Source: a bacterium (lineage in GTDB: Bacteria > SZUA-79 > Acidulodesulfobacterales > Acidulodesulfobacteraceae). Taken from it: DNA of 46,351 bases. A program made the position numbers and the translations under genes. Of the stretch, positions 25,237-35,284 are shown piece by piece. The notes under the pieces were generated by a model. That model was not told the origin of the DNA and ran no database searches. It saw only the letters and a list, made by a program, of their open reading frames with translations. Numbering within the stretch: position 1 is the first letter of the stretch; each line of letters opens with the position of its first letter. Location: contig JAKBNN010000034.1 of the NCBI GenBank assembly GCA_021831025.1, positions 1 through 46,351 on the forward strand, given 5' to 3'.

Positions 25237-26808
25237 TTAATCTTTATATTGTTTTAAATAGTATAACATTGTTCTGACGCCGACCCCCGTCGCACCCTTT
25301 GGATTATAAGTGAAACCTGTTTTCGTAAAGGCGGGACCGGCTATGTCTATGTGGCACCATTTGACTTTCCCTGAAACGAATTCCTCCAGAAACATCCCTG
25401 CCGTTATGGCTCCGCCATATTTATTTCCTACATTTTTGACATCGGCGACAGGACTTAAGAGTTTTTCCTGCATATTATCATCGAACGGCAATTCCCACAT
25501 TTTTTCGCCGGAAATCTCGCTTGTCTTGATAATGCTGTTTATTAAGCCTTTGTCGTTTCCCATAACCCCGGAGGTATATTCGCCTAAAGCGACAACGCAG
25601 GCTCCGGTTAAGGTGGCCATGTCTATTATCTCTTCCGCCCCCTGATTCTCCGCAAAGGTCAAAGCATCCGCAAGCGTTAAACGACCCTCCGCATCGGTAT
25701 TTTCTATTTCGATAGTCTTGCCGTTAAGCGCTTTAACTATATCGTCCGGCCTCTGAGCGCCGCCGTCCGGCATATTTTCGCAGGCGGCTATAATGCCGTG
25801 AACCTCCGCATTCAAGCCCAGATCGGAAATGTATTTCATTATTCCCAGTACGGCGCAGGCTCCCGACTTATCCGACTTCATAGTCGTCATAAAATCGGCC
25901 GGTTTCAAAGAAAGCCCGCCGCTATCGAAGGTTATACCCTTTCCTACTATTGCAATCTTTTTAAGTTTAATTTTTTTTGTTTTATTTTTCGGCTTATAAA
26001 TTAGATGGATAAATCTGGGAGGATTTTTTGAACCCTGCGCAACGCCGTAAAAGGAAAGCATACCCTTTTTAACTATCTCTTTTTCGTCGAATATTTCACA
26101 TTCTATGCCCTCTTGCGCGGACAAATCTTTCGCAATATTTGCGAGATACTCGGGTGTAGCGATATTTCCCGGCTCGTTAACTATATCCCTTGCAAAATTA
26201 GCAGCCTGCGAGGTTATTTTTCCGAAGCTTACTCCTTCCTTAAAATTTTCTTCTTCGTTCTTACCTGCTTTAAGCGAATCGAAATAAACCCCGATAAGAT
26301 TAAAATCCCCCGCTTTGTTATTATTTTTATCGTCATCTTTTGTCTTATATTTTTTAAATTCGTATAAACCTAATAATGCTCCCTCGACAACGGCCGACGA
26401 CGTATAAAATAATCCATTTTTCAGATAATATTCTTCGGACAATTCGGGAATTATAAAGATTGCCTCTTTAATTCGATTTGTTTTGGCAATTCTTAAAGAG
26501 TTTGAAATAAAATATCTTATGGAATCGTAATTAAACTTATCTTTTTTACCTATGCCGTGCACTAATGAAAGAATGGGGGATTCAATCATTATATTCTTTC
26601 CCTTTTTTGCTTTGAAATTAAGTTGTTTTAACCTTTTATATATAAAATCAAATTCTTTGAGAGTTTTATTTTTTAAAAAGCTGCCCTCATCCCCTTCAAA
26701 GACCCCAAATATAAAAATACGCTCAAATGAACTCCGCTGAACTCCCTTTTGCTTTGCTTCTTTCTCTTTTAAAATTTTGAAGGTAGAACCGATAAATTTA
26801 AATTCCAA
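25237..26808 (-). CDS. pepA: Leucyl aminopeptidase, family M17
   Basis: Cytosolic dimetal aminopeptidase that releases N-terminal residues during peptide turnover, 523 residues. The catalytic C-terminal half has VGKGITFDSGGLSLKP (about residues 288-303), with the metal-binding Lys/Asp pair, KSDKSGACAVLG, and the signature NTDAEGRLTLADAL at about residue 373. The N-terminal domain is variable, as usual. The chosen start is a TTG with a GGGGA ribosome site 7 nt upstream. The stop codon directly adjoins the duplicated target of the MITE-like element. It is transcribed away from the regulator genes upstream. Confidence 0.95.
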   Translation of the reverse strand: MEFKFIGSTFKILKEKEAKQKGVQRSSFERIFIFGVFEGDEGSFLKNKTLKEFDFIYKRLKQLNFKAKKGKNIMIESPILSLVHGIGKKDKFNYDSIRYFISNSLRIAKTNRIKEAIFIIPELSEEYYLKNGLFYTSSAVVEGALLGLYEFKKYKTKDDDKNNNKAGDFNLIGVYFDSLKAGKNEEENFKEGVSFGKITSQAANFARDIVNEPGNIATPEYLANIAKDLSAQEGIECEIFDEKEIVKKGMLSFYGVAQGSKNPPRFIHLIYKPKNKTKKIKLKKIAIVGKGITFDSGGLSLKPADFMTTMKSDKSGACAVLGIMKYISDLGLNAEVHGIIAACENMPDGGAQRPDDIVKALNGKTIEIENTDAEGRLTLADALTFAENQGAEEIIDMATLTGACVVALGEYTSGVMGNDKGLINSIIKTSEISGEKMWELPFDDNMQEKLLSPVADVKNVGNKYGGAITAGMFLEEFVSGKVKWCHIDIAGPAFTKTGFTYNPKGATGVGVRTMLYYLKQYKD

Positions 26809-26846
26809 TTTAATATCCCCCGTATTATTTTTCTATGTTTTAATAC

Positions 26847-26975
26847 TTATTTTAAATACTTAAACCTTTTTATTATTCCGATAAGCTTTTCCAGCTCCCC
26901 GTAAACGGAAGCCGCTTCTTTGGCAGTGCTTGAAGACTGCTCCGAATTTGATGCCGCAAGACTAAATAATATCAT
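26847..26975 (-). pseudogene. Remnant of a chemoreceptor (MCP) C-terminus
   Basis: A 42-codon open frame. Its translation contains SLAASNSEQSSSTAKEAASV followed by YGELEKLIGIIKRFKYLK. This is the usual way the signalling domain of a methyl-accepting chemotaxis protein ends: an Ala/Ser/Glu/Gln-rich helix, then a short basic L-x-x-x-x-x-x-F-K tail. In-frame stops lie just upstream (TAA ahead of the ATG), and no further receptor sequence is seen. No other chemotaxis gene is in the window. I read it as the leftover 3' tail of a deleted receptor gene; a real small protein cannot be ruled out. Confidence 0.5.
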
Positions 26976-27038
26976 AATTATTTATAATAAAGTTAAAAAC
27001 ATCTCATCCCTAACGGGCTTTACTTATAAAATCAGGCG

Positions 27039-28400
27039 CTAATGCGGGTTCTGCCCTTGCTTTAACATCGAAAGCTTTCTGTAAAGATTTCTTTCGCTTA
27101 CCCCGATAATACCCGCAATTTCGGATTTGCTCAACTTTTTAGAAAAAAGGTATTTGATATATTCTTCTTCTATTTCCCTTAAAGTCGGATTTTTATCAAA
27201 GAGCGTCTTTCCGTTAACCGCATCCCTGTCATTATCATATGAAACTTCAAGCTGAATAGCTTCCGGCGGTATTTCTTCTTTGCCGTCGGATAAAACCATT
27301 GCTCTTTCGATAACATTTTTTAATTCCCTGACATTGCCGGGCCAGTCGTAGTTTAAAAGTTTATTTTCGGCGGATGCGGAAAGGTGCTTTGAAAATTTAA
27401 TTTTATTTTCTTTCGTCATAAAGAAATGGGCCAAATGAGAAATGTCTTCTTTTCTATCTCTTAAAGGCGGAAGCTCTATCGTAAAACCGTTTATCCTGTA
27501 AAATAAATCACCTCTAAAATGACCTTCTTCGACCATCTTTTTTAGATTTTTATTTGTTGCGGTTATTATTCTTGTGTCGATAAAGAGGTTTTTGGATGAA
27601 CCTATCCTCCTGAAGCTTTTCGTATCTAATATTCTTAGAAGCTTCGCCTGTATAATACCGCTAACCTCGCCAATTTCATCGATAAAAAGCGTTCCCTTGT
27701 CCGCATATTCCAGAAGCCCTTTTTTAAGGGCATCCGCTCCTGTAAACGAACCCCTTTCATGACCGAACAACTCCGATTCGAACAAATTTTCGGATAAATT
27801 ACAGGAATCGACAATGATAAGGGGGTTATCTTTTCTGACCGACAGCTTGTGGAGCATATTCGCGCTTAATTCTTTGCCCGTGCCTGATTCCCCCGTAATC
27901 AAAACATTTAAATCCGATTTGGCTGCGGCGGAAATATCTTCTATCACCTTCGATGCCGCTTTAGATTTTCCTATAAAAAACCGCTTAAAAATCTCTCTTT
28001 TAAAATAGGCGGCATAATTTTTTAAGTTAATATTTTCGATTAGTTTTTTTATGGTTATGCTGAGTTCTTCGAGACTTAGCGGCTTAACAAGGTAATCGCA
28101 GGCGCCGATTTTTAAGGCAGCCACGGCTGAATCGACGGTGCCGAAAGCAGTTAAGATAATTATCTCTATATCGTTCGTTTTTGATTTTACAATTTTTAAT
28201 AGTTCCATACCGGACTTCCTTGGTAATTTTAGGTCGGATATTATAATGTTGAAATAGCCTTTTTCTAATTTTTCTATTGCTTCTTCGGCCGAAGGAGCGG
28301 ATTGAACTTCATAACCCTCGCTGCTTAAATAGTCCGTAAGTATATTTCTATAATTTATATCGTCGTCAACAATAAGTATAGAAATTAAATTGTTATCCAT
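27039..28400 (-). CDS. Sigma-54-dependent response regulator, NtrC family
   Basis: Activator with three domains in 453 residues. The receiver (1-120) has the acidic pocket VDDD, the phosphorylation site Asp56 in ISDLKLP, and Lys107. The AAA+ domain (about 135-370) has Walker A GESGTGKE (170-177) and the sigma-54 contact loop, which reads GSFTGA (217-222) rather than GAFTGA. The C-terminal Fis-type helix-turn-helix (about 410-450) includes KSEIAGIIGVSERNLYRKL. It is paired with the histidine kinase 5 bp upstream. Target genes are not evident; I saw no clear -24/-12 promoter nearby. Confidence 0.94.
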   Translation of the reverse strand: MDNNLISILIVDDDINYRNILTDYLSSEGYEVQSAPSAEEAIEKLEKGYFNIIISDLKLPRKSGMELLKIVKSKTNDIEIIILTAFGTVDSAVAALKIGACDYLVKPLSLEELSITIKKLIENINLKNYAAYFKREIFKRFFIGKSKAASKVIEDISAAAKSDLNVLITGESGTGKELSANMLHKLSVRKDNPLIIVDSCNLSENLFESELFGHERGSFTGADALKKGLLEYADKGTLFIDEIGEVSGIIQAKLLRILDTKSFRRIGSSKNLFIDTRIITATNKNLKKMVEEGHFRGDLFYRINGFTIELPPLRDRKEDISHLAHFFMTKENKIKFSKHLSASAENKLLNYDWPGNVRELKNVIERAMVLSDGKEEIPPEAIQLEVSYDNDRDAVNGKTLFDKNPTLREIEEEYIKYLFSKKLSKSEIAGIIGVSERNLYRKLSMLKQGQNPH

Positions 28401-28405
28401 GACTT

Positions 28406-29578
28406 TTATTTTTCTTTATCGTTATTTTCCCTGAAGTTGCTTTTAACCGGTATTTTTATTACGAATTTTGTTCCCAAATCCTGTTTAGACCTGACCTCGA
28501 TCGAACCCCCTAGAGATTTAATTATGCTCAAAGATATGGAAAGCCCGAGCCCTGTGCTTCCCGTACCCTTATTTTTCGAGAAAAAGGGGTCAAAAATCTT
28601 TTTGATATCGGCCGGCGCAATACCCTGTCCGTTATCTATAATCAATATATAAATATAATCCTTTATTATCTTGGTTATAAAATACACGACTCCCGACTCT
28701 TCCTGAACGGCCTGTATTGCGTTAAGCCCTATATTAAGTATGACCTGCCTTAACCCCGCTTCCGAGAAACTAATCAGGGGAGGATGTCCGGCAAAGTTCT
28801 TCTTTATCATAACATTTTTCTTATTTGCCAGAAAGGAAAGCAAAGAAAGGCTCTCATCCACCGACTTATTGACATTTACTATGTCTGTCTTAACCGATAC
28901 GGGTCTGGATAGGAGGAGAAGCTTTTTTGTAATATCTTTACACCTCTCTATCTCCGTTCTTATTAACTCAAAATATTTTTTAATATCGCAGCTGCCTTCT
29001 TTGAAACCGCCCTGAAGATTGCTTTGAATGGGTTTATTGTTTCCGATGCACATCCTTATCATATCTACGGAAGCCAATATATTGTTAAGCGGATTATTTA
29101 TTTCATGCGCCACGCCTTCGGCTAAGAGGCCGACTTCGGAAAGCCTTTGAGATAAGTTAAATTTAAGCTGGGCATCGGAACCGTTTCCCAGACACCTTAA
29201 AACCTCAACCGCATACCTTTTGCCCGTTGAATTATCATAAAAAGGGGATGAGTTTATTTCGACGGCAATTTCTTTTTTTTCCGACCCGTAATGACCGTGT
29301 ATAACCTTAACCGTCTTCCCTTTTTTAATAACCTCTTCCACCGAACACGATTCTAATAAGGGGTCGCACGGCTCGTCCCTGAAATGGCTTATCTTATAAC
29401 AATAGCCTCCTATAACATCCGAAACGGGCAGGCCGGCGTCATTTAAAAAACGCCTGTTTGCATAAACTATTTTGTAATTTTCATCGATAACGATAACCCC
29501 GTCATTTATGTTATCTAATATATCGTCCGAACTAAAAGCTAAAACCTGTTTTTCCCTATTTTCCATAAATAATCCCAT
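28406..29578 (-). CDS. PAS-domain sensor histidine kinase
   Basis: A 390-residue kinase with no membrane segment, so probably a cytoplasmic sensor. A PAS domain spans about residues 15-130 and holds Cys 60, 71 and 78 in the pattern C..H..PC......C, which could bind a metal, Fe-S cluster or haem. The HisKA H box is EGVAHEINNPLNNI with phospho-acceptor His158. The ATPase domain shows NIGLNAIQA (N box), IDNGQGI (G1) and STGLGLSIS (G2). It belongs to the NtrB/ZraS-like class that partners NtrC regulators, and its partner follows after 5 bp. A second ATG four codons in (MENREK) is also possible. The signal is unknown. Confidence 0.92.
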   Translation of the reverse strand: MGLFMENREKQVLAFSSDDILDNINDGVIVIDENYKIVYANRRFLNDAGLPVSDVIGGYCYKISHFRDEPCDPLLESCSVEEVIKKGKTVKVIHGHYGSEKKEIAVEINSSPFYDNSTGKRYAVEVLRCLGNGSDAQLKFNLSQRLSEVGLLAEGVAHEINNPLNNILASVDMIRMCIGNNKPIQSNLQGGFKEGSCDIKKYFELIRTEIERCKDITKKLLLLSRPVSVKTDIVNVNKSVDESLSLLSFLANKKNVMIKKNFAGHPPLISFSEAGLRQVILNIGLNAIQAVQEESGVVYFITKIIKDYIYILIIDNGQGIAPADIKKIFDPFFSKNKGTGSTGLGLSISLSIIKSLGGSIEVRSKQDLGTKFVIKIPVKSNFRENNDKEK

Positions 29579-29720
29579 AAATAAATTAATGAATTAAATA
29601 TCGATAGAAAATTTTGTTAAAGGTTTGTTAATATAAACATTTTTGGTTAATATCCTCAATTATTATAACACAATTATAAACCCGGAATAGAATTAATTGA
29701 AAAAATTTTACTTCAACCTA

Positions 29721-29749
29721 TTGACAATATTTTAAAAATCTATTAGTAT
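29721..29749 (+). promoter_or_regulatory. Sigma-70 promoter of the rplU operon
   Basis: A consensus -35 TTGACA (29721-29726) is followed 17 bp later by TAGTAT (29744-29749), a 4-of-6 match to the -10 consensus. The transcript would begin near 29756, leaving a leader of about 42 nt. A ribosome site AGAGG lies about 10 nt before the rplU ATG. The region 29579-29720 between the diverging kinase gene and this promoter is AT-rich and otherwise featureless. Confidence 0.6.
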
Positions 29750-29797
29750 TAGCCTTTATGTTTATAAATTTATTTTTAAGCAAAGAGGATTATCTTA

Positions 29798-30109
29798 ATG
29801 AATGATTACGCTATCATAAATTCAGGCTCAAAGCAATACAAGGTATCTGCCGGAGACCTGATAAGAATTGAAAATATAGGTAAAAACAAGGGGGATGAAA
29901 TATTTTTTAAGCCGAGCATGCTGAAAAATAACGACAATATTCTTTTTGGGGAACAGGCTTTAAAAGATGTAAATGTCAAAGGTATCGTGGTCAGAAACGG
30001 AAGAGCAAAAAAGATAATCGTGTTTAAGATGAAACGCCGTAAAGACGAAAGAAAAAAAAGAGGACACAGGCAAAATTTTACCGAAGTTAAGATAACCGAC
30101 ATTCCATAA
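29798..30109 (+). CDS. rplU: 50S ribosomal protein L21
   Basis: Large-subunit protein that binds 23S rRNA, 103 residues. Typical blocks are YAIINSGSKQYKVSAGD (residues 4-20) and KRRKDERKKRGHRQNFTEVKI towards the C-terminus. It is the first gene of a plus-strand run reaching to rho, and the L21-L27-Obg order is nearly universal. Confidence 0.97.
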   Translation: MNDYAIINSGSKQYKVSAGDLIRIENIGKNKGDEIFFKPSMLKNNDNILFGEQALKDVNVKGIVVRNGRAKKIIVFKMKRRKDERKKRGHRQNFTEVKITDIP

Positions 30110-30199
30110 ATAATCTTCAGGGCAAAAATTTAAAATTTTAAATACGCGAATAATAAAAAAAATAAATAATATTTTACCGAATAAGGCACAGGTGTAATT

Positions 30200-30460
30200 A
30201 TGGCTCACAAAAAAGCAGGCGGCAGTTCCAGAAACGGGCGGGACAGCCAAGGTCAAAGAAGGGGGGTAAAAAGATTCGGCGGGGAATTAGTAAAGCCGGG
30301 CGAAATCATTGTTCGCCAGGTTGGTTCATCTTTCCATCCCGGAAAAAATGTCAAAGAAGGAAAGGATTATACTCTTTACTCTATAATGGGCGGCTTTGTT
30401 AAATTTCACGCAGGAAAGAACAATAGAAAATTTGTCAGCATTATCCCCTTAGGGAAATAA
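30200..30460 (+). CDS. rpmA: 50S ribosomal protein L27
   Basis: An 86-residue protein at the peptidyl-transferase centre. It begins [20 protein letters not shown]. No Firmicute-type cleavable N-terminal extension is present, so the reactive tail is encoded directly. [20 protein letters not shown] and GMGG-like GGFVKFHAG follow. It lies 90 bp after rplU. The 170-bp gap to obgE holds a weak GCTACC/GGTAGC stem (30534-30563) followed by TTTATTTT, perhaps a partial terminator. Confidence 0.97.
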   Translation: MAHKKAGGSSRNGRDSQGQRRGVKRFGGELVKPGEIIVRQVGSSFHPGKNVKEGKDYTLYSIMGGFVKFHAGKNNRKFVSIIPLGK

Positions 30461-30533
30461 TCACCGCGCTTCCGGATTCAACGATTCAACCTATGCATCC
30501 GCCGCCTCTAAGCCCGATACGCGGCAAAGGCAG

Positions 30534-30570
30534 GCTACCGGACGGAACGACATTTCAGGTAGCTTTATTT
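30534..30570 (+). terminator. Possible weak terminator or attenuator after rpmA
   Basis: GCTACC (30534-30539) and GGTAGC (30558-30563) form a 6-bp stem with an 18-nt loop, followed by TTTATTTT. The stem is short and the loop large, so termination would be partial at best. It would let the abundant ribosomal proteins be made in excess of ObgE. CCGC (30502-30505) and GCGG (30521-30524) just upstream could form a second stem. Confidence 0.3.
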
Positions 30571-30618
30571 TACCTCAAAATTCCTCATTACATGAAATCA
30601 ATTACTATAGAATCATAA

Positions 30619-31635
<1,017 letters not shown>

Positions 31636-31700
31636 TTTGTTATAATAATTATAAAAATGTGATATATAAATTCTTCCGAAAATAACAAAAAATATAATAA

Positions 31701-32876
31701 ATGAATAATAAAGAATATAATGCATTAAACGATTTTAGAAAATATTTGAATTCCAAAAAAAGAATAGTTTTAAAAATCGGCACGCAGGTACTCTTAAGCG
31801 ATAAAGATAAACTTTCTTTATCCGCCTTTAAAAGGATTTGCAGTTTTTCGCATTCGTTAATACGGCAGCAAAAAGAAGTAATATTAGTTTCATCGGGAGC
31901 GATAGCCGCCGGAAAAGATGTATTAAATACCCCGCCCTCTTCAAATAATTTTTCAAATAATTTCAGCATGCCGGAAAAGCAGGCTTTTGCCGCTTGCGGA
32001 CAGGCGATATTAATGAAAAATTACGGCTCTTGTTTTAAACAATACGGAATAAAAACAGCGCAAATCCTTTTAACGAAAGACGACATATCCTCCAGAAAAA
32101 GGTTCGTCAATGCAAGAAACACGATATACGAGCTGTTAAAGAATAAGGTTGTGCCGATTATAAATGAAAATGACACTATTTCTTACGAAGAGATAAAATT
32201 TTCCGACAATGACCATTTGTCGGCTCTCGTTTCAAACCTCGTATGCGCCGACTTATTAATAATTCTTTCCAATGTCCGGGGCGTTTACGACAAAAATCCT
32301 GTATTGCATAAAGATGCGAAACTTATTAAAACGATAGATAACATAAAGGATTTCATGAAAGATTTTAAAGAAACATCTAAAAGTTTGCAAGGCACGGGCG
32401 GAATGAAATCAAAACTTTATGCCTCGTTTATCGCCGCCGGCGCGGGGACAGACACTATTATTATCTCGGGCAAGAACGGAAAAAGCCTTGATTCGTTCGC
32501 AGGAGGCATACTGACGGGAACATTTATTCCGTCTTTAAAAAACAACATTAACAAGAAAAAACACTGGCTTTTATTCGGCATGGAAAAAAAGGGGCAAATA
32601 GTAATCGATAAGGGGGCCGAGGACGCAATTATCAACAAAAATAAAAGCCTTCTTGCAAGCGGTATTCTTGCAGTAAACGGCGAATTTAAAAAAGGGGAGG
32701 GGGTTTATATCGTTAACGAAGAAGGTAAAATTTTTTCTATCGGCATATCCAATTTTGATTCAAAGGATATAAAAAGAATTAAGGGACTTAAATCCCATGA
32801 AATAAAAACAAAATTTGGCGAAGGCAACCTTTCGGCTTTAGTTATACATAAAGACAAATTGGCCGTTACCGCTTAA
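31701..32876 (+). CDS. proB: Glutamate 5-kinase with PUA domain
   Basis: First step of proline synthesis: phosphorylates glutamate with ATP. The amino-acid kinase domain (about 15-270) has RIVLKIGTQVL, VSSGAIAAGKDVL, the INENDTISYEEIKFSDNDHLSALV block and GTGGMKSKLYAS. A C-terminal PUA domain follows (about 290-385). At 391 residues it is full length, with about 15 extra residues before the kinase fold. It forms a pair with proA, with which the product is channelled. Feedback inhibition by proline is a family property. Confidence 0.95.
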   Translation: MNNKEYNALNDFRKYLNSKKRIVLKIGTQVLLSDKDKLSLSAFKRICSFSHSLIRQQKEVILVSSGAIAAGKDVLNTPPSSNNFSNNFSMPEKQAFAACGQAILMKNYGSCFKQYGIKTAQILLTKDDISSRKRFVNARNTIYELLKNKVVPIINENDTISYEEIKFSDNDHLSALVSNLVCADLLIILSNVRGVYDKNPVLHKDAKLIKTIDNIKDFMKDFKETSKSLQGTGGMKSKLYASFIAAGAGTDTIIISGKNGKSLDSFAGGILTGTFIPSLKNNINKKKHWLLFGMEKKGQIVIDKGAEDAIINKNKSLLASGILAVNGEFKKGEGVYIVNEEGKIFSIGISNFDSKDIKRIKGLKSHEIKTKFGEGNLSALVIHKDKLAVTA

Positions 32877-32943
32877 ATATATTAAGAGCATGATAATAAA
32901 ATTATAATAAAATTTAACCATATTTATTCTAAGGTAAATGCGT

Positions 32944-34215
32944 ATGGAACCTGAAACAGAACCTGTCGAAGAAATTGCAAGAAAGGCGTGCGCCGCAAGC
33001 AGTTTTATCGCAAGCGCCGGGATAAGCACAAAACTAAATATACTTAATACGATTAAAAACCTTTTAATCGAAAACAAAAATAATATAATCCTTGAAAATA
33101 GAAAGGATGTGGAAAATGCCCAGTCCCGCGGGCTTAGCGCTCCGATGATCGACAGGCTGACAATTTCCGAAAAGACATTCAATTCAATGATTAAGTCGGT
33201 AGAAGATGTGGGGAAAATTAAAGACCCTGTCGGAGAAATAGAAGATATTACGGTTAGGCCAAACGGGCTTATGGTCGGAAAGATGCGTATACCGCTCGGC
33301 GTCATAGGTATTATTTATGAATCAAGACCGACCGTTACAATAGATGCATCCATACTTTGCCTGTTATCTGGAAATGCCGTAATTTTAAGGGGCGGGTCGG
33401 AGGCTTTTAATTCCAATATGATATTGGCGCGGGTAATCTCGAAAAGTTTAAATCTTAACGGCCTTCCGCCTCAAATAGTTTCAATGGTCCCTTACACCGA
33501 TAGATCCGCTATTAAAGAATTAATTTCTCAGAAAAAATATATAGATTTAATAATACCGAGGGGCGGAGAAGGGCTTATATCCTATGTTACCGAAAACTCT
33601 AAAATTCCCGTGATAAAACATGATAAAGGCCTCTGTCACATATATGTCGATGAATATGCCGATATTAAGAAGTCGCTTAACGTCATTATTAATGCAAAAG
33701 TTCAAAGACCGTCTGTTTGCAATGCATTAGAAACGCTTTTAGTCCATTCCTCCATACTTGACAGGTTTATGCCTGAAATGCTCGGCGAACTTAAAAAAAA
33801 CGGCGTGGAAGCGAGAGTTGACGATGAAATTTTCAATCTTTATAAAAATAAATTTAATTTTCTTGTACCGGCAGAACAGGACGATTGGGATACCGAATAT
33901 TTAAATCTTACACTGGCAGTAAAATCGGTCCCCGATATAGACGCCGCCATAGAACATATTAAAAAACACGGTTCCAATCATACCGAAGCAATACTTACCG
34001 AAAATTACGCCAACGCTCTTGAGTTCATAAAAAGGGTAAACTCTTCCTGCGTTCTTATCAACGCTTCTACCAGATTTAACGATGGTTTTGAGCTCGGGCT
34101 CGGGGCGGAAATAGGCATATCCACTTCAAAAATTCATGCATTTGGACCGATGGGCGCAAGGGAACTTACCACAACCAAATTTATCGTTTTCGGCAGCTAT
34201 CAGACAAGGACATGA
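32944..34215 (+). CDS. proA: Gamma-glutamyl phosphate reductase
   Basis: Second step of proline synthesis: NADPH-dependent reduction of glutamyl phosphate to the semialdehyde. It belongs to the aldehyde dehydrogenase superfamily, with the catalytic Cys in QRPSVCNALETLLVH. PLGVIGIIYESRPTVTIDA and the GSNHTEAILTENYANALEFI region are diagnostic. Two in-frame ATGs lie at 32938 and 32944. The AAGG ribosome site (32931-32934) is 3 nt from the first but 9 nt from the second, so I choose 32944, giving 423 residues. The end overlaps nadD by 4 nt. Confidence 0.95.
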   Translation: MEPETEPVEEIARKACAASSFIASAGISTKLNILNTIKNLLIENKNNIILENRKDVENAQSRGLSAPMIDRLTISEKTFNSMIKSVEDVGKIKDPVGEIEDITVRPNGLMVGKMRIPLGVIGIIYESRPTVTIDASILCLLSGNAVILRGGSEAFNSNMILARVISKSLNLNGLPPQIVSMVPYTDRSAIKELISQKKYIDLIIPRGGEGLISYVTENSKIPVIKHDKGLCHIYVDEYADIKKSLNVIINAKVQRPSVCNALETLLVHSSILDRFMPEMLGELKKNGVEARVDDEIFNLYKNKFNFLVPAEQDDWDTEYLNLTLAVKSVPDIDAAIEHIKKHGSNHTEAILTENYANALEFIKRVNSSCVLINASTRFNDGFELGLGAEIGISTSKIHAFGPMGARELTTTKFIVFGSYQTRT

Positions 34216-34862
34216 ATATCGGCATTTTCGGCGGAACATTTGATCCGATTCATTACGGACATTTAAGGGCGGCGGAAGAAATTACGCAAAACTTTTTAGA
34301 AAAAGTAATATTTGTCCCGACAAACATAACTTCTAATAAAGAAAAAGTACCTTCAAGTCCGCAAGAAAGACTTGAAATGATAAAAATCGCAATAAACGAT
34401 CATAAAAAATTCACAGTTTCGGATATCGAAATTAAAAGAGGCGGAATTTCTTACTCATATGACACCGTTATTCAGTTTAAGAAATTATACCCGGATGACG
34501 ATTTATATTTTATTATAGGAATGGATGCGTATTTTGATTTAAAAAATTGGAAAAACGGCGAACTCCTCTTTGACATGATTAATTTTATCGTTATTAATAG
34601 AAACAACATAAGATTTAATCCCGAAAACTTGATAAAGCTGATATCTTTTTTGCCTGACGGGATAAAAGGGAAAATCGATCTAGACCATAAAAACAAAAGA
34701 TTTATCACATCTAAAAATATATATATAAATTTCCTTAAAATAACAAAAATGGATATTTCATCTACAATAATCAGGAATAACTTTAAAAAAAACATTTCTA
34801 ACCTATATCTATTGCCAAAGGATGTTATTAATTATATAATTAATAAAAAGATGTATATTTAA
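34212..34862 (+). CDS. nadD: Nicotinate-nucleotide adenylyltransferase
   Basis: Makes deamido-NAD from nicotinate mononucleotide and ATP. The nucleotidyltransferase motif GGTFDPIHYGHL is at residues 7-18 (the T/HxGH signature), and DISSTIIRNN near residue 181 is the C-terminal ISSTxIR motif. Length is 216 residues. The ATG overlaps the end of proA by 4 nt. The order proA-nadD-rsfS is typical for deltaproteobacteria. Confidence 0.95.
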   Translation: MNIGIFGGTFDPIHYGHLRAAEEITQNFLEKVIFVPTNITSNKEKVPSSPQERLEMIKIAINDHKKFTVSDIEIKRGGISYSYDTVIQFKKLYPDDDLYFIIGMDAYFDLKNWKNGELLFDMINFIVINRNNIRFNPENLIKLISFLPDGIKGKIDLDHKNKRFITSKNIYINFLKITKMDISSTIIRNNFKKNISNLYLLPKDVINYIINKKMYI

Positions 34863-34909
34863 CTTTTATAATTTATAATTGCAGCTGCTAAGCAAGGTGA
34901 TTTAAAATA

Positions 34910-35275
34910 ATTAACGTAAAAATAGAAAGAAAAAAACTAAAAAGAACAAATAAAACTATAAGGTCTATCATAGACTCCCTTTTAGAGAAAAAGGCTCGCG
35001 ATGTTGTCGTGCTCGATATTAGAAGGATTTCCGCAATGACCGATTTTGTTATTATCTGCGGCGGTTCATCCGATCGTCAAATATCATCGATAGCCAACAA
35101 TTTAATAGATTCCATAAAAAAGCGTCCCTTCGGAGTGGAGGGGCTTTCCGGTTCGAGGTGGGTCGTAATTGACTATGGAGATGTCATAATACACATAATT
35201 CACGACGACTTAAGGCCGTATTATAACCTTGAAGGATTATGGCCCGATGCCAAAGAGTTAATTGTGGAAAATTAA
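34910..35275 (+). CDS. rsfS: Ribosome silencing factor RsfS, likely non-ATG start
   Basis: Binds L14 and blocks subunit joining when nutrients are scarce. KARDVVVLDIRRISAMTDFVIICGG, SDRQISSIANNL, GSRWVVIDYGDVIIHIIHDDLRPYYNLEGLW are all family blocks. The first canonical start in frame (GTG, 35009) falls inside the first beta strand and would give only 88 residues. The frame is open back to a TGA at 34898. A good ribosome site, AAGGTGAT (34894-34901), precedes an ATT at 34910, which gives 121 residues, the normal length. No ATG, GTG or TTG exists in frame in between. ATA at 34907 is an alternative. Confidence 0.85.
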   Translation: MNVKIERKKLKRTNKTIRSIIDSLLEKKARDVVVLDIRRISAMTDFVIICGGSSDRQISSIANNLIDSIKKRPFGVEGLSGSRWVVIDYGDVIIHIIHDDLRPYYNLEGLWPDAKELIVEN

Positions 35276-35284
35276 GAGTAGATA

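Noticed and set aside
32838..33305. Minus-strand frame of 155 codons across proB-proA
   Set aside because: It lies opposite the strongly conserved 5' end of proA; its hydrophobic translation is a by-product of codon use.
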